64,000 nucleotides of DNA from GCA-003244245 sp050699955 (GCA_050699955.1 JBOHGD010000012.1:1-64000), one strand, 5' to 3'. Positions 18,116 to 26,933 are shown, numbered from the stretch's first letter. Translations and numbers: made by a program. Notes: generated from the sequence alone by a model not told the origin.

Positions 18116-19099
18116 ATGATCGAGGCGAGCGGCCTCACTAAAAGGTATGGCAGGACGCTGGCCGTCGACGATCTGTCGTTCACCGTGGCGCCGGGTCGGG
18201 TGACCGGCTTCCTGGGGCCCAACGGGGCCGGGAAGTCGACCACCATGCGGATGATGCTCGGGCTGGATCGGCCGAACTCCGGGGACGTCCGGATCGGGGG
18301 GCAGCACTACGCCGAGCTCAAACGACCGCTGCACACCGTCGGCGCACTGCTGGACGCGAAGTGGACCCACCCCAACCGGTCGGCCAGGGCGCACCTGCGC
18401 TGGCTGGCCCGGTCGAACAAGATCTCCCTCAAGCGGGTGGACGAGGTACTGGAGCTGGTCGGGCTCACCGAGGTGGCCGACAAGCGGGCCGGCGGGTACT
18501 CGCTGGGCATGTCGCAGCGCCTCGGCATCGCGGCCGCGCTGCTCGGTGATCCACAGGTGCTGCTGTTCGACGAACCGGTCAACGGTCTGGACCCAGAGGG
18601 CATCGCGTGGATCCGGACCTTCATGCAGTCGCTGGCCGCGCAGGGCCGAACGGTGTTCGTCTCCAGCCATCTGCTCTCCGAGATGGCGATCACGGCCACC
18701 GAGCTGGTGGTGATCGGCCGCGGCCGGCTGATCACCCAGTGCTCCACGGCGGAGTTCGTGGAGAACGCCACCGAGGCCACCGTCCGGGTGCGCAGCCCAC
18801 AGGCCGATCGGCTGCGGGCCGCGCTGACCTCGCAGGGCAGGACGGTGACAGAAGTGGACGGCGGGCTGGTCGTCGTCGGCGCCACCAGCCAGGAGATCGG
18901 TGAGCTGGCCGCCAAGCACGGGTTCGTGCTGCACGAGCTGACCATGCAGCGCGGCTCGCTGGAGCAGGCCTTCATGCAGATGACCGGGCAGGCCGTCGAG
19001 TTTCACGCCGCTGCCGCCGCGCCGCCGTCCGAAGCAGCACAGCAGCAGCTGGACGCCATGGCCACGATGCAGGGCGGACCGGGAAGGACCCAGCCATGA
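18116..19099 (+). CDS. ABC transporter ATP-binding protein (ABC-2 exporter type)
   Basis: 327 aa. Walker A GPNGAGKST (about residues 38-46), signature YSLGMSQRLGIAAALLG, Walker B VLLFDEPVNGLDPEG, switch His in VFVSSHLLSE. The last 110 residues form the C-terminal extension of drug/lantibiotic-type exporters (DrrA/BcrA group), with a Gln-rich end. The start at ATG 18116 is fixed by GAGGGAGGA upstream. It overlaps the permease gene by 4 bp; together they form a half-transporter of unknown substrate. Confidence 0.95.
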   Translation: MIEASGLTKRYGRTLAVDDLSFTVAPGRVTGFLGPNGAGKSTTMRMMLGLDRPNSGDVRIGGQHYAELKRPLHTVGALLDAKWTHPNRSARAHLRWLARSNKISLKRVDEVLELVGLTEVADKRAGGYSLGMSQRLGIAAALLGDPQVLLFDEPVNGLDPEGIAWIRTFMQSLAAQGRTVFVSSHLLSEMAITATELVVIGRGRLITQCSTAEFVENATEATVRVRSPQADRLRAALTSQGRTVTEVDGGLVVVGATSQEIGELAAKHGFVLHELTMQRGSLEQAFMQMTGQAVEFHAAAAAPPSEAAQQQLDAMATMQGGPGRTQP

Positions 19100-19866
19100 G
19101 CCTGCTCGCCGTCGAACGCATCAAGCTCTTCTCCACCCGCTCACCCTGGTGGTGCCTGGCGCTGATGCTGGTTGCCGGGGTCGGTCTCGCCGCCACGATC
19201 TCGTCCTTCGCCGGCACGAACTTCCCGGTCTCGGTCGCGCTCACCCAGGCGGGCCTGGGGCTGGGCAGCTTCATCGCACTGGTGCTGGCCGCGATCGCGA
19301 TCACCAGCGAGTACCGCTTCGGAACCATCCGGGCCACCTTCGCCGCGGTGCCGAACCGCACGGCGGTACTGCTCGCCAAGACGGTGGTGGTCGCCGTGCT
19401 GTTGGGGCTGGCCGGACTGGTGACGGCCTTCGCGGCATGGGGGGTGGCCTACCTCATCGACGGCAGCTCGGCCCTGGCCATCGACACCGCGGGCGAATGG
19501 CGTGCGGTCGCGGGGGAGGGCCTGCTCTACGCGGGGTACGCGATCGTCGGGATCGGGGTAGGGCTGTTGGTCCGGCAGACGGCAGGTGCGGTCGCCCTGC
19601 TGTTGGTATGGGCCCTGGTCGTGGAGAACATCGTCGTGCCGATCCTGGATGGCACGCTTAAGCTGAACATGTCGCGCTGGCTGCCGTTCGCCAACGCGGG
19701 AAACTTCATCACCGCAGGGGACGCCGCAGCAACCGGCCAGGCCAGTGGCGCCCCTGTGATCGACTATCCGTTCGGCGGGCCGTGGGGAAGCCTCGGCTAC
19801 TTCATGGCCATCGCGGTGGGCGTGCTGGTGATCGGAATCGTCGTCGCTCAACGTCGGGACGCCTAG
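19096..19866 (+). CDS. ABC-2 type permease
   Basis: 256 aa with six hydrophobic spans. The segment AIAITSEYRFGTIRATFAAVPNRTAVLLAKTVV is the cytosolic coupling helix typical of ABC-2 permeases without a periplasmic domain. It is translationally coupled to the ATPase through an ATGA overlap. Its partner type suggests export of a hydrophobic compound or peptide; the cargo cannot be told. Confidence 0.92.
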   Translation: MSLLAVERIKLFSTRSPWWCLALMLVAGVGLAATISSFAGTNFPVSVALTQAGLGLGSFIALVLAAIAITSEYRFGTIRATFAAVPNRTAVLLAKTVVVAVLLGLAGLVTAFAAWGVAYLIDGSSALAIDTAGEWRAVAGEGLLYAGYAIVGIGVGLLVRQTAGAVALLLVWALVVENIVVPILDGTLKLNMSRWLPFANAGNFITAGDAAATGQASGAPVIDYPFGGPWGSLGYFMAIAVGVLVIGIVVAQRRDA

Positions 19867-19908
19867 ACGGACTCGCCAGGACGTCTAGTCGACCGACGCC
19901 CGTCGCGC

Positions 19909-19973
19909 GCCATTCGGGGGCGGGTGACGGGGTGACTGGGGGAAGGGGCCCGGGCCGCCATTCGGGGGCGGCT
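19909..19973 (+). repeat. Direct repeat GCCATTCGGGGGCGG x2
   Basis: The 15-mer GCCATTCGGGGGCGG occurs twice, 50 bp apart, in the short region between the convergent ABC permease and GGDEF genes. No long stem is formed. Function unclear. Confidence 0.6.
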
Positions 19974-20006
19974 CGGGCTCTCCCCGGTATCCACCGACGC
20001 GGTCGC

Positions 20007-21377
20007 TCAGGCCACACCGTCGATCGAGGAGAGCCGCTGGGTGGTGGGCGGCAGCACCGGAGTGGCGGCCACCGCATCCCCGGGCGCCGTAAGGCGTACC
20101 CGGTTGCGCCCGGCGTTCTTGGCGGCGTAGCAGGCAGAGTCAGCGGCGAGCACCAGCCGCTCGATGGACCGGCCGTGGGCGGGATGTACTGCCACGCCCA
20201 CCGATGCGGTCAGGCCTCGCACGACCCGTTGACCGGCCCGATCCAGCTCGGGCGGCACCGGTACCTCCAGCTCGGCCACCCGTTCCCGGATCCGGTCGGC
20301 GATCCGGAGCAGCTCGGTCTGGCCCTCGACCGTGGGCAGCAGCACGGCGAACTCGTCACCGCCGAAACGCCCGACCAGATCGTAGGTTCGCACCTCGCGT
20401 TTGAGCACCCGCGACACCGCGACGACGACGGCATCACCCACCAGGTGCCCATGCACGTCGTTGACCCGCTTGAAGTGGTCGAGATCGACGATCAGCACAC
20501 CCAGCGCACTGTCCAGCCGCTGCGCCCTGGCCAGCTCCTTGTGTGCGATGTCGAACCAGTACACGGAGTTGGCCAGCCCGGTCTTGGCGTCCGCCCTGGC
20601 CGCGGCCTGCAACTGGTGGATCAACAACCCGCGGTGCAGCGCGAGCACGGTCGCCGTCAGGACGATCACCAGCCAGGGTAGGAAGGCCAGCAGCGCGGCC
20701 ATCGCGACACCCAGCCCGATGGTGGCGGCCATGCTCAGCTGCTCACCGGGATCGCCCAACGCGGTGCGGGCAGGCGCGTCCGGTGCGGACAGCAGGATGG
20801 CGCCGACCACCAGCGAATAGTTGACCAGCCAGTAGGCCAACGCGGCAGCCACGATGGTGAGCAGGCCCAGCGGCCCGCCCATCGGCAGGCCGGGGTAGCC
20901 GATCGAGGCGGCCAGAATCGCCGCAGCGATGGCACAGGCCAGCACCATGGTCGCCGCCGAGAACACCCAGCGATGTATCACGATCCGGCGAGAGACTCGG
21001 AACCACATATGGGTGTAGGTCACCACGATCAGGGCCGCCAGCAGCGCAGGCGGCAGCAGCAGCAACCCGGCGAAGATCCACACCGCCTGGAGGTTGACGT
21101 ACGGCACGCCCTCCGAGGCGATCTCCCGGGCCCGCTCGATGCTGCGCCCACACTCGATGTTGACCACCGAGACCAGCACCAGGATCACGAGCCGACCCAG
21201 ATCGGTGAGGTGCACCGGGGCCAGCCACGGGCTGCGGGCAACGAGCGTGAGCGCAACCAGGTCGACGGTGAGGACGTAGCAGACGACAGCACGGGGCTGC
21301 TTCCACAGTGACCAGGCTCCCGGCAGGAGCCTGCGGCGCCGATCACTCGATCCAGATGTAACCGAGCGAGCACGCAT
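20007..21377 (-). CDS. Membrane-anchored diguanylate cyclase (GGDEF)
   Basis: About 456 aa. The N-terminal two thirds hold about eight hydrophobic helices forming a membrane sensor. The C-terminal 170 residues are a GGDEF domain with an intact active site (RFGGDEFAVLLP) and the substrate-binding VLIVDLDHFKRVNDVHGHLVGDAVV. It should make cyclic di-GMP from two GTP. No RxxD inhibitory site was identified upstream of GGDEF, and no EAL domain follows. The start is uncertain: ATG 21377 was picked, and GTG 21422 is also open. Confidence 0.9.
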   Translation of the reverse strand: MRARSVTSGSSDRRRRLLPGAWSLWKQPRAVVCYVLTVDLVALTLVARSPWLAPVHLTDLGRLVILVLVSVVNIECGRSIERAREIASEGVPYVNLQAVWIFAGLLLLPPALLAALIVVTYTHMWFRVSRRIVIHRWVFSAATMVLACAIAAAILAASIGYPGLPMGGPLGLLTIVAAALAYWLVNYSLVVGAILLSAPDAPARTALGDPGEQLSMAATIGLGVAMAALLAFLPWLVIVLTATVLALHRGLLIHQLQAAARADAKTGLANSVYWFDIAHKELARAQRLDSALGVLIVDLDHFKRVNDVHGHLVGDAVVVAVSRVLKREVRTYDLVGRFGGDEFAVLLPTVEGQTELLRIADRIRERVAELEVPVPPELDRAGQRVVRGLTASVGVAVHPAHGRSIERLVLAADSACYAAKNAGRNRVRLTAPGDAVAATPVLPPTTQRLSSIDGVA

Positions 21378-21591
21378 TGTGACAGTTGACCCCCTGGATG
21401 ATGAATTTTCTCGGCCCCTCACTCACCCTAAGGAGACATGATGACCCTGTCACCACGCGTGCCGGGTTTGTCACCGCAACGGCCGAGTGCGGTCGAACCG
21501 AAGTACCGGGGAGCACCATGATCGCGATCCGAGACACCTTGCACCGCACACACCCGGCACTGAGCGCCGGATGGATCGGACACCAGGCGGG

Positions 21592-21993
21592 TCAGCCGAG
21601 CAACCTGCGTGCGTACCGGGCCAGTGGCTCAGCGAGGTCGGGGTTAGTCGCCGTCGTCGATGCGGCGCAGCAGCCGCGCGATGACGTGCAGTTGGGCGAT
21701 GCGGCCGGTCGGTGTGTCGAGTACGCGACCAGTGCAGATCGCCGTGCACTGTCTCCCACCGGGCGACGATGGTGTCGACGCTAGGACCGAAGCGTTCGCG
21801 GATTCGCCGGGAGACCTGGTCCTGGTCGGTGTTGGTCCGGTCGGTGCTCGTGTGCGCGGAGCGTGTCAGTCGGTGAACAGACCCCTCCGGGCATGAGAGT
21901 CATGACTTCGGCGCGCCGCTTGCGGCCGTCGTCCCATTCGAACACGTCGAGGACCCGTGGTTTCGGTACGTCCACGATGGCGTTGGCATCCAC
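21592..21993 (-). pseudogene. Decayed phosphotransferase-family gene (APH-like)
   Basis: Pieces of one protein appear in successive minus-strand frames. They are VDVPKPRVLDVFEWDDGRKR with EVMTLMPGG, then QVSRRIRERFGPSVDTIVAR with VHGDLHW (the phosphotransferase catalytic-loop motif HGDLH), then VLDTPTGRIAQLHVIARLLR, and finally LAEPLARYARRLLG before a stop at 21592. At least three frameshifts separate the pieces and the N-terminal lobe is missing. The family phosphorylates small molecules or macrolides/aminoglycosides; this copy cannot make a working enzyme. Confidence 0.75.
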
Positions 21994-22160
21994 GGTTCCG
22001 GACCAGGAGTCACCCTAGGCCCAGTGTGGTTCCTGGGAGACCACCCGCAGCCAGCAGGTACCTCGGGAGTTGCACCCAGGTTATTGGCCGATATCGCACA
22101 GGTGAACCAGGTCAGGCGGCACACGGGCTGCGGGGGTGGGTAGTCTGGCATCCAGTCCGG

Positions 22161-22400
22161 TCAGCGCATCGGTTGGTCCCTGTGGCATGGTGGGTGTGCG
22201 GCTCCCGGCATGCGGACGGCCAGCGCGCATGACGAGCATTTCGGGCTATCGACGCGCGAATCCAGTTCAGTAGGCGGGGCGATGTGCGAGCACACCGCCT
22301 CACGGTCGCGGTCCAGCGGACCTTCCACGAGTGGGAAGGCGTGCGCCTGCCCGTCGCGGGTGGAGTACGCCCAGCAGACCCACAGCGCCGCCCCGTGCCA
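22161..22400 (-). pseudogene. Remnant of a Cys-rich small protein (no start codon)
   Basis: The minus-strand frame ending at 22161 reads WVCWAYSTRDGQAHAFPLVE, then DREAVCSHIAPPTELDSR and CSSCALAVRMPGAAH. It looks like a small zinc-ribbon-type hypothetical protein with paired Cys/His. No ATG, GTG or TTG lies in frame upstream before the neighbouring gene, so it is either decayed at its 5' end or translated from an unusual start. Further minus-strand fragments continue downstream. Confidence 0.45.
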
Positions 22401-22431
22401 CCCGCGCCGGTTCCCGTCAGTCCCCGGCGGT

Positions 22432-22695
22432 TCAGGCGTCCCGGTCGGCCGCCCAACGCTGGGCGAGCAGGCGCACCCGCTCGGTGAGCTCGTCGGCCGC
22501 GGCCTCCGGGTTGCCGGTGCGTCCGGCGGCGAGCCCGAGCAGGTAGGCGGTCAGCGGAGCAGCGGGGCGGGCCACGTTGTGGGCGACATCCTTGGAGACG
22601 TCCAGCACCCGGGTCTGCATGGCGGCCGGCTGCACGGCGTCGGCGATACCCAGCTCACGACACACCGCGCTGACCCACTCCTCCAGCGTGTTCAC
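22432..22695 (-). CDS. DUF6457-type small protein
   Basis: 87 aa, single helical domain beginning NTLEEWVSAVCRELGIADAVQ and containing VLDVSKDVAHNVARPAAPLTAYLLGLAAGR, the conserved core of a small actinobacterial family often found beside molybdenum-cofactor genes. No such genes are visible here. Start GTG 22695 has GGAGGT at 5-6 nt on the minus strand. Function unknown. Confidence 0.75.
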   Translation of the reverse strand: MNTLEEWVSAVCRELGIADAVQPAAMQTRVLDVSKDVAHNVARPAAPLTAYLLGLAAGRTGNPEAAADELTERVRLLAQRWAADRDA

Positions 22696-22732
22696 CAGCC
22701 ACCTCCGGCAATCGGGTCCACGACGCACTGTG

Positions 22733-22778
22733 CCACCACAACGCCGGGACCACCACCACGCCGGGACCACCACGCGGG
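22733..22778. repeat. Short imperfect tandem repeat between divergent genes
   Basis: About two and a half copies of an ACCACNACGCCGGGACC-type unit (16-17 bp) lie between the DUF6457 gene and trmB, where both promoters should be. Confidence 0.6.
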
Positions 22779-22826
22779 GACGGACCCGGTGTGCACCCGA
22801 GGGAGGGTCCTGACCAAGCTGGTTGC

Positions 22827-23525
22827 GTGCCACCAACCAGCCAGCACCCGACGCATCGCCGCACGGTGAGCTACGCCCAGCGGGCCGGGCGGATGACCCG
22901 CGGTCAGCAGCGCGCCTGGGAGCGGAGCTGGCAGCACCTGGGCAGGAATATCACCGAGCTGCCCGAGGGACCGCTGGACACCGCCGCGTGGTTCGGCCGC
23001 GCTGCCCCGGTGGTGCTGGAGATCGGCCCCGGGATGGGCGAGTCCACCGCGAGGATGGCCGCCGAGGCTCCCGACGTCGATCACCTCGCCGTCGAGGTCT
23101 ACCAGCCGGGGCTGGCCCAGTTGCTGCTGCGGGCCGAGCACGCCGGCCTCACCAACCTGCGGCTGCTGCGTGGTGACGCGCTGGAACTGCTCACCGAGCA
23201 CATCACCCCGGACAGCCTGCACGGTGTGCGGATCTACTTCCCCGACCCCTGGCCCAAACGGCGGCATCACAAGCGCCGCCTGGTGCGCCCCGAGTTCGTC
23301 GGACTGGTGGCCTCCCGGCTGCGCCCCGGCGCTGCGCTGCACCTGGCCACCGACTGGGAGCCCTACGCCTGGGACATGCTCGCGGCCTGTACGGGCGATC
23401 CGGCACTGCGCTCCGACGTCGAAGGCTTCGCGCCACGACCGGCCTGGCGGCCGGTCACCAAATTCGAGCAGCGCGCCGTCGACGAGGGCCGCCCGGTTCG
23501 CGATCTGCTGTTCACTCGGGTGTGA
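22827..23525 (+). CDS. trmB: tRNA (guanine-N7-)-methyltransferase
   Basis: 232 aa. The SAM-binding motif I is VVLEIGPGMGEST. The TrmB-specific segment is VRIYFPDPWPKRRHHKRRLVRPEFV and the C-terminal TKFEQRAVDEGRPVRDLLF is the family signature. It methylates G46 of the tRNA variable loop using SAM, in the cytoplasm. The actinobacterial N terminus (RTVSYAQRAGRMTRGQQ) is present. GTG 22827 is preferred, with GTG 22791 as an alternative. A 5'-truncated regulator gene overlaps its stop by 4 bp. Confidence 0.95.
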   Translation: MPPTSQHPTHRRTVSYAQRAGRMTRGQQRAWERSWQHLGRNITELPEGPLDTAAWFGRAAPVVLEIGPGMGESTARMAAEAPDVDHLAVEVYQPGLAQLLLRAEHAGLTNLRLLRGDALELLTEHITPDSLHGVRIYFPDPWPKRRHHKRRLVRPEFVGLVASRLRPGAALHLATDWEPYAWDMLAACTGDPALRSDVEGFAPRPAWRPVTKFEQRAVDEGRPVRDLLFTRV

Positions 23526-24223
23526 GCTCGATTCACGCGGCACGGCGACTGTGGACCGTGGGCCTGGAGACCGCCCGTGCCACCGACCATCCGTTGTCCA
23601 CTGACCTCACCTCGCACCTGCTGTTCTGCATGGCGCAGCAGGCACTGTATCTGCGTCGGCCCGACGAGGCGCAGCGGCTGATCCAGCTCGGCCACACGGC
23701 CGGCATCGGCTCGGAACCGGTGTCGCCGTCCACCAGTACCGCCATGGCCGCGAACGCCGCCTTCGCGCATGCCGCTCGTGGCGACCGGGCGCAGTGTGAG
23801 CGTGCGCTCGGCGCGTCAGAGGAGGCGTTCACCCGCGTCGACCCTGCGGCCGCGACCCCGTGGGCCTGCGTCGACGGACCCGTCAAGATCGCCACCTGGC
23901 AGGGGCACGCCTCCTACGAGGTGGCCCGCATCGGTGGTGACCAGCGCTGCGCGACACGCGCGGTGGAGCTGCTGGGGCAGGTCGTCGACAACCCCCGACC
24001 GATGTCCCGGGCGCTGTACCTGCCCGATCTCGCGGGGGCGCACGCGCTGGCCGGGGACGTCGGCACCGCCGTGGCCGTCGGGCACCAGGCCGTCGACACG
24101 GCCACCGGGATCTCGTCGCGGCGCACCTACGACCGGCTGCGCGTCCTGGGCGGCGTGCTGGAGCCGATGCGCACCAGCCCCGGCGTCGCCGAACTGCGCG
24201 AGCGGCTCGCACTGGCCGCGTAG
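23522..24223 (+). pseudogene. 5'-truncated HTH-TPR regulator (repeat domain only)
   Basis: 233 aa of TPR-like helices (HLLFCMAQQALYLRRPDEAQRLIQLGHTAG, then AGAHALAGDVGTAVAVGHQAVDTATG), matching the C-terminal half of HTH-TPR regulators such as the product of 7583-8983. The N-terminal DNA-binding domain is absent, and the frame begins inside the trmB stop. It remains open and could be translated by coupling, so it may be a remnant or a repurposed repeat protein. Confidence 0.65.
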
Positions 24224-24248
24224 CCCGCCACCAGCGCGGCGCCGCGGG

Positions 24249-24458
24249 TCACCGCGGACCGCTGGACGCCTCGGTGACCGCCTCGATCAGCTCGCCGGAT
24301 TCCTGGGTCTTCATCACCACGGTGGTCCGCATCGCGCCGTCGAAGGTCAGCCACACCGCGGAGTTCCGCCGCATGACGATCAGGCTGGCGGCCTGGCCTT
24401 CCGGAGTGCGCAACGGCAGCACCCGCCGATAGGACTCGGCTTCGCTGTGCAACTCCAT
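24249..24458 (-). CDS. Small hypothetical protein
   Basis: 69 aa: MELHSEAESYRRVLPLRTPE, then SLIVMRRNSAVWLTFDGAMR and ELIEAVTEA. A compact alpha/beta protein of a type seen next to HTH-TPR regulators in actinomycetes. ATG 24458 was chosen over the long upstream frame because AGGGGGA lies in front of it and the upstream part is unlike protein. It is convergent with the truncated regulator. Function unknown. Confidence 0.65.
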   Translation of the reverse strand: MELHSEAESYRRVLPLRTPEGQAASLIVMRRNSAVWLTFDGAMRTTVVMKTQESGELIEAVTEASSGPR

Positions 24459-24736
24459 CACGTCGTCCCCCTGACCTGGGCGCGAGGCACGCGGCTCCGC
24501 GCACAACCTCCCTGTTCGGTGGCCGGCTCGTGGCGCGGCAGGAGAGCCACACCGCCGCGTCACGAGCTTGGTGTTGATCACACCGGGCGCCCGTGCCCGG
24601 CGCGGGTCCGTGATCAGGTATCGAGGTCGATGCTGGCTCCCTCGGTCCTGACGTGGTATCGGCCCGGTCGTCGGTACGGCTTGGCATACTGAGGCACCAA
24701 CCGGCCCGTGCTCACCGAGACCGCTGAGGAGCCGCC

Positions 24737-25306
24737 GTGGCCATGCCCGTGAATCGTCCGGGGTCGTTGCTGACCCTGAACGACTGGATCGCCCTGCCGG
24801 AGGACAACGCCTCCCGGTACGAGCTGCAGGAAGGCGTGCTGCTGGTGTCTCCCCGGGCTGCTCGCCGTCACCAACTCGCCGCCCAGCGCCTGGCGCAGCA
24901 GCTTGATGCGCAGCTGCCCGTGGAGTGGGAGAGCGTCCTGGACATGGAGGTCGTGGTCCACGCCGCGCATCCACCGACCGTGCGGGTACCCGACGTGGTG
25001 GTCACCCGGGTCGGCGGGCCCGAGGACCGGCTGACGGCGGCGGATGTGCTGCTGGCCGTGGAGATCATCTCGCCGGGTTCACGCAACCTCGACCTGCACC
25101 TCAAACCGTGCGAGTACGCCGAGGCCGGCATCCCGCACTACTGGATCGTCGACCTCGACCCGCCCGCCCCGTCGATCACGGTCTGTCACCTGGGCACCCC
25201 GGAGATCGGCTACGTGGAGGCTCCGGCGAGCACCGGTGAACTCGTCACCACCGCCCCGTTCAGCCTGCGCATCGACATCCCCGCGCTCGTCGCTCAGCGT
25301 TCCTGA
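24737..25306 (+). CDS. Uma2-family (DUF820) restriction-endonuclease-fold protein
   Basis: 189 aa. The PD-(D/E)xK-type core is visible: RVPDVVVTR (acidic metal ligand), then LLAVEIISPGSRNLDLHLKPCEYAEAGIPHYWIVDLD (the E-x-S plus Lys segment). Uma2 proteins are abundant in actinobacteria and cyanobacteria as stand-alone putative nucleases; no biological role is established. Monocistronic with a GTG start. Confidence 0.9.
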   Translation: MAMPVNRPGSLLTLNDWIALPEDNASRYELQEGVLLVSPRAARRHQLAAQRLAQQLDAQLPVEWESVLDMEVVVHAAHPPTVRVPDVVVTRVGGPEDRLTAADVLLAVEIISPGSRNLDLHLKPCEYAEAGIPHYWIVDLDPPAPSITVCHLGTPEIGYVEAPASTGELVTTAPFSLRIDIPALVAQRS

Positions 25307-25606
25307 CCGCACGATGTGACCGGACGCGGCTACGGTGATGGCCCCTTGCATTCGCCGTCCCTTCGCTCGCTCGAGCGTCGACGCGATCTTGGTGAACACC
25401 GTCGTGAGCGTCACGATGCCGCCGACGATGACACCGCGTTAACGGTCAGTGAACAGGCAGGTCCTCGTGCCATTCTGGGGTCGGCCGGTTGCGGTCGGGA
25501 TATGGGGGGCGTCGAATGGGTCGAGCTCGGCGCTGCAATGAGGGGCTTGCGGATTGGTCTGCATGGTGGTGCCCGCTCACGTTCCTGATCGTTAGCGTTC
25601 CCCCCC
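25307..25606. other. Gene-free region upstream of the NOS gene
   Basis: 300 bp. A minus-strand frame (TLTTVFTKIASTLERAKGRRM) looks faintly protein-like, but it runs into the antisense of the Uma2 gene and has no start signal. No convincing promoter, stem-loop or RNA was seen. Confidence 0.5.
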
Positions 25607-26839
25607 GTGACCAGCGTCCATGATCATCCACTCGCCGCGCATCCCGCACCGGGCGGTTGTCCGGTGGGTCATCAGGTCCCCGCCCCGCGCCAGGAGGCCC
25701 CCGCCCGGGCCGCGCACCAGGAGTGCGACCTCGACGAGGCGGCGGAGTTCCTCCAGCTCTTCCACACCGAGCATCCGCAGGCCGGCCCGGTGCGCTCCCG
25801 GCTGGCACAGGTGCGCGCGGAGGTCGCTCTGAGTGGCACCTACCGGCACACCCCCCTGGAGCTCGCCTTCGGCGCACGGGTGGCCTGGCGCAACTCCGCA
25901 CGGTGTATCGGCCGGCTCTACTGGCGCAGCCTGCGAGTGCGCGATCTGCGACACGTCACCGACGCCGCGGTCGTGGCGGCCGAGTGCGTCGCGCACCTGC
26001 GGCTGGCCACCGGTCACGGCAAGATCCGCCCGCTGATCTCGGTGTTCGCGCCGGACGCCCCGGGCAAGCCCGGCCCCCGGATCCACAACGAGCAGTTGAT
26101 CCGCTACGCCGGCTACCGCCGGCCCCAGGGCGACGTGCTGGGCGACCCACGGTACGTGGACTTCACCGAAGCACTGATCCAGCGCGGGTGGCAGCCACCG
26201 CGGCAACGCGGTCGCTTCGACCCGCTGCCCCTGGTGGTGGACACCGCGCAGGACGGGCCGCGGATGACCGAGGTGCCCAGGGACGCGATCCTCGAGGTGG
26301 CGCTGCGCCATCCCGAGCTGCCCTGGTTCGAGGAGCTGGGGTTGCGCTGGCACGCCGTGCCCGCGATCTCGCACATGCGGCTGCGGATCGGCGGGGTGGA
26401 CTATCCGGGCGCCCCGTTCAACGGCTGGTACCTGGGTACCGAGATCGGTGCCCGCAACCTGGCCGACATCGACCGCTACGACCTGCTGCCCGAGGTCGCC
26501 GACCGGCTCGGCCTGGACATCTCCACCCCACGCTCGCTGTGGCGAGACCGGGCGCTGGTCGAGGTGAACCGTGCGGTACTGCACTCCTTCGATACCGATG
26601 GGGTCACCCTCACCGACCACCACACCGAGTCCGAGCGTTTTCTCACCCACCTCACCCGCGAGGAGCGGTTCGGGCGCACCTGCTCGGCGGACTGGTCCTG
26701 GATCGTGCCACCGATGTCCGGTTCGCAGACCCCGGTGTTCCACCGCTACTACGACACCACCGAGCAACGCCCCGCCTATCTCCTCGACGCCGACGCGGCA
26801 CGGCGCGCCACCACAGGTGAACCGATCGCCCTGGCCTGA
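25607..26839 (+). CDS. nos: Bacterial nitric oxide synthase (oxygenase domain only)
   Basis: 410 aa. Hallmarks of the NOS oxygenase fold: heme-thiolate Cys in VAWRNSARCIGRLYW (about residue 105), arginine-binding FNGWYLGTEIGARNLAD with the Glu that binds the substrate guanidinium, and CSADWSWIVPPMSGSQTPVFH near the C terminus. It oxidises L-arginine to citrulline and NO, using electrons from separate reductases since no flavin domain is fused. About 50 extra N-terminal residues precede the usual bacterial start. Nearby genes do not reveal a pathway. Confidence 0.96.
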   Translation: MTSVHDHPLAAHPAPGGCPVGHQVPAPRQEAPARAAHQECDLDEAAEFLQLFHTEHPQAGPVRSRLAQVRAEVALSGTYRHTPLELAFGARVAWRNSARCIGRLYWRSLRVRDLRHVTDAAVVAAECVAHLRLATGHGKIRPLISVFAPDAPGKPGPRIHNEQLIRYAGYRRPQGDVLGDPRYVDFTEALIQRGWQPPRQRGRFDPLPLVVDTAQDGPRMTEVPRDAILEVALRHPELPWFEELGLRWHAVPAISHMRLRIGGVDYPGAPFNGWYLGTEIGARNLADIDRYDLLPEVADRLGLDISTPRSLWRDRALVEVNRAVLHSFDTDGVTLTDHHTESERFLTHLTREERFGRTCSADWSWIVPPMSGSQTPVFHRYYDTTEQRPAYLLDADAARRATTGEPIALA

Positions 26840-26849
26840 CCCGCTCGGT

Positions 26850-26873
26850 GGGTCCGCCGCCCATGCCCGGTGT
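26850..26873 (+). repeat. Dispersed 24-bp repeat, copy A
   Basis: Contains CGCCCATGCCCGGTGT and lies 10 bp after the NOS stop codon. A copy with 23 of 24 identical bases lies at 57965-57988, also just after a stop codon. A related core in reverse orientation forms the tandem repeat at 36167-36220. Confidence 0.75.
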
Positions 26874-26933
26874 CCCGCCGCCCGCGCCCGGGGGGGCATC
26901 GCCGGGCACGCCTATGCGGCAGGATCGGTGAGC

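Noticed and set aside
21518..21784. 88-codon plus-strand ORF
   Set aside because: Antisense to the phosphotransferase remnant and unlike protein beyond the first 30 residues.
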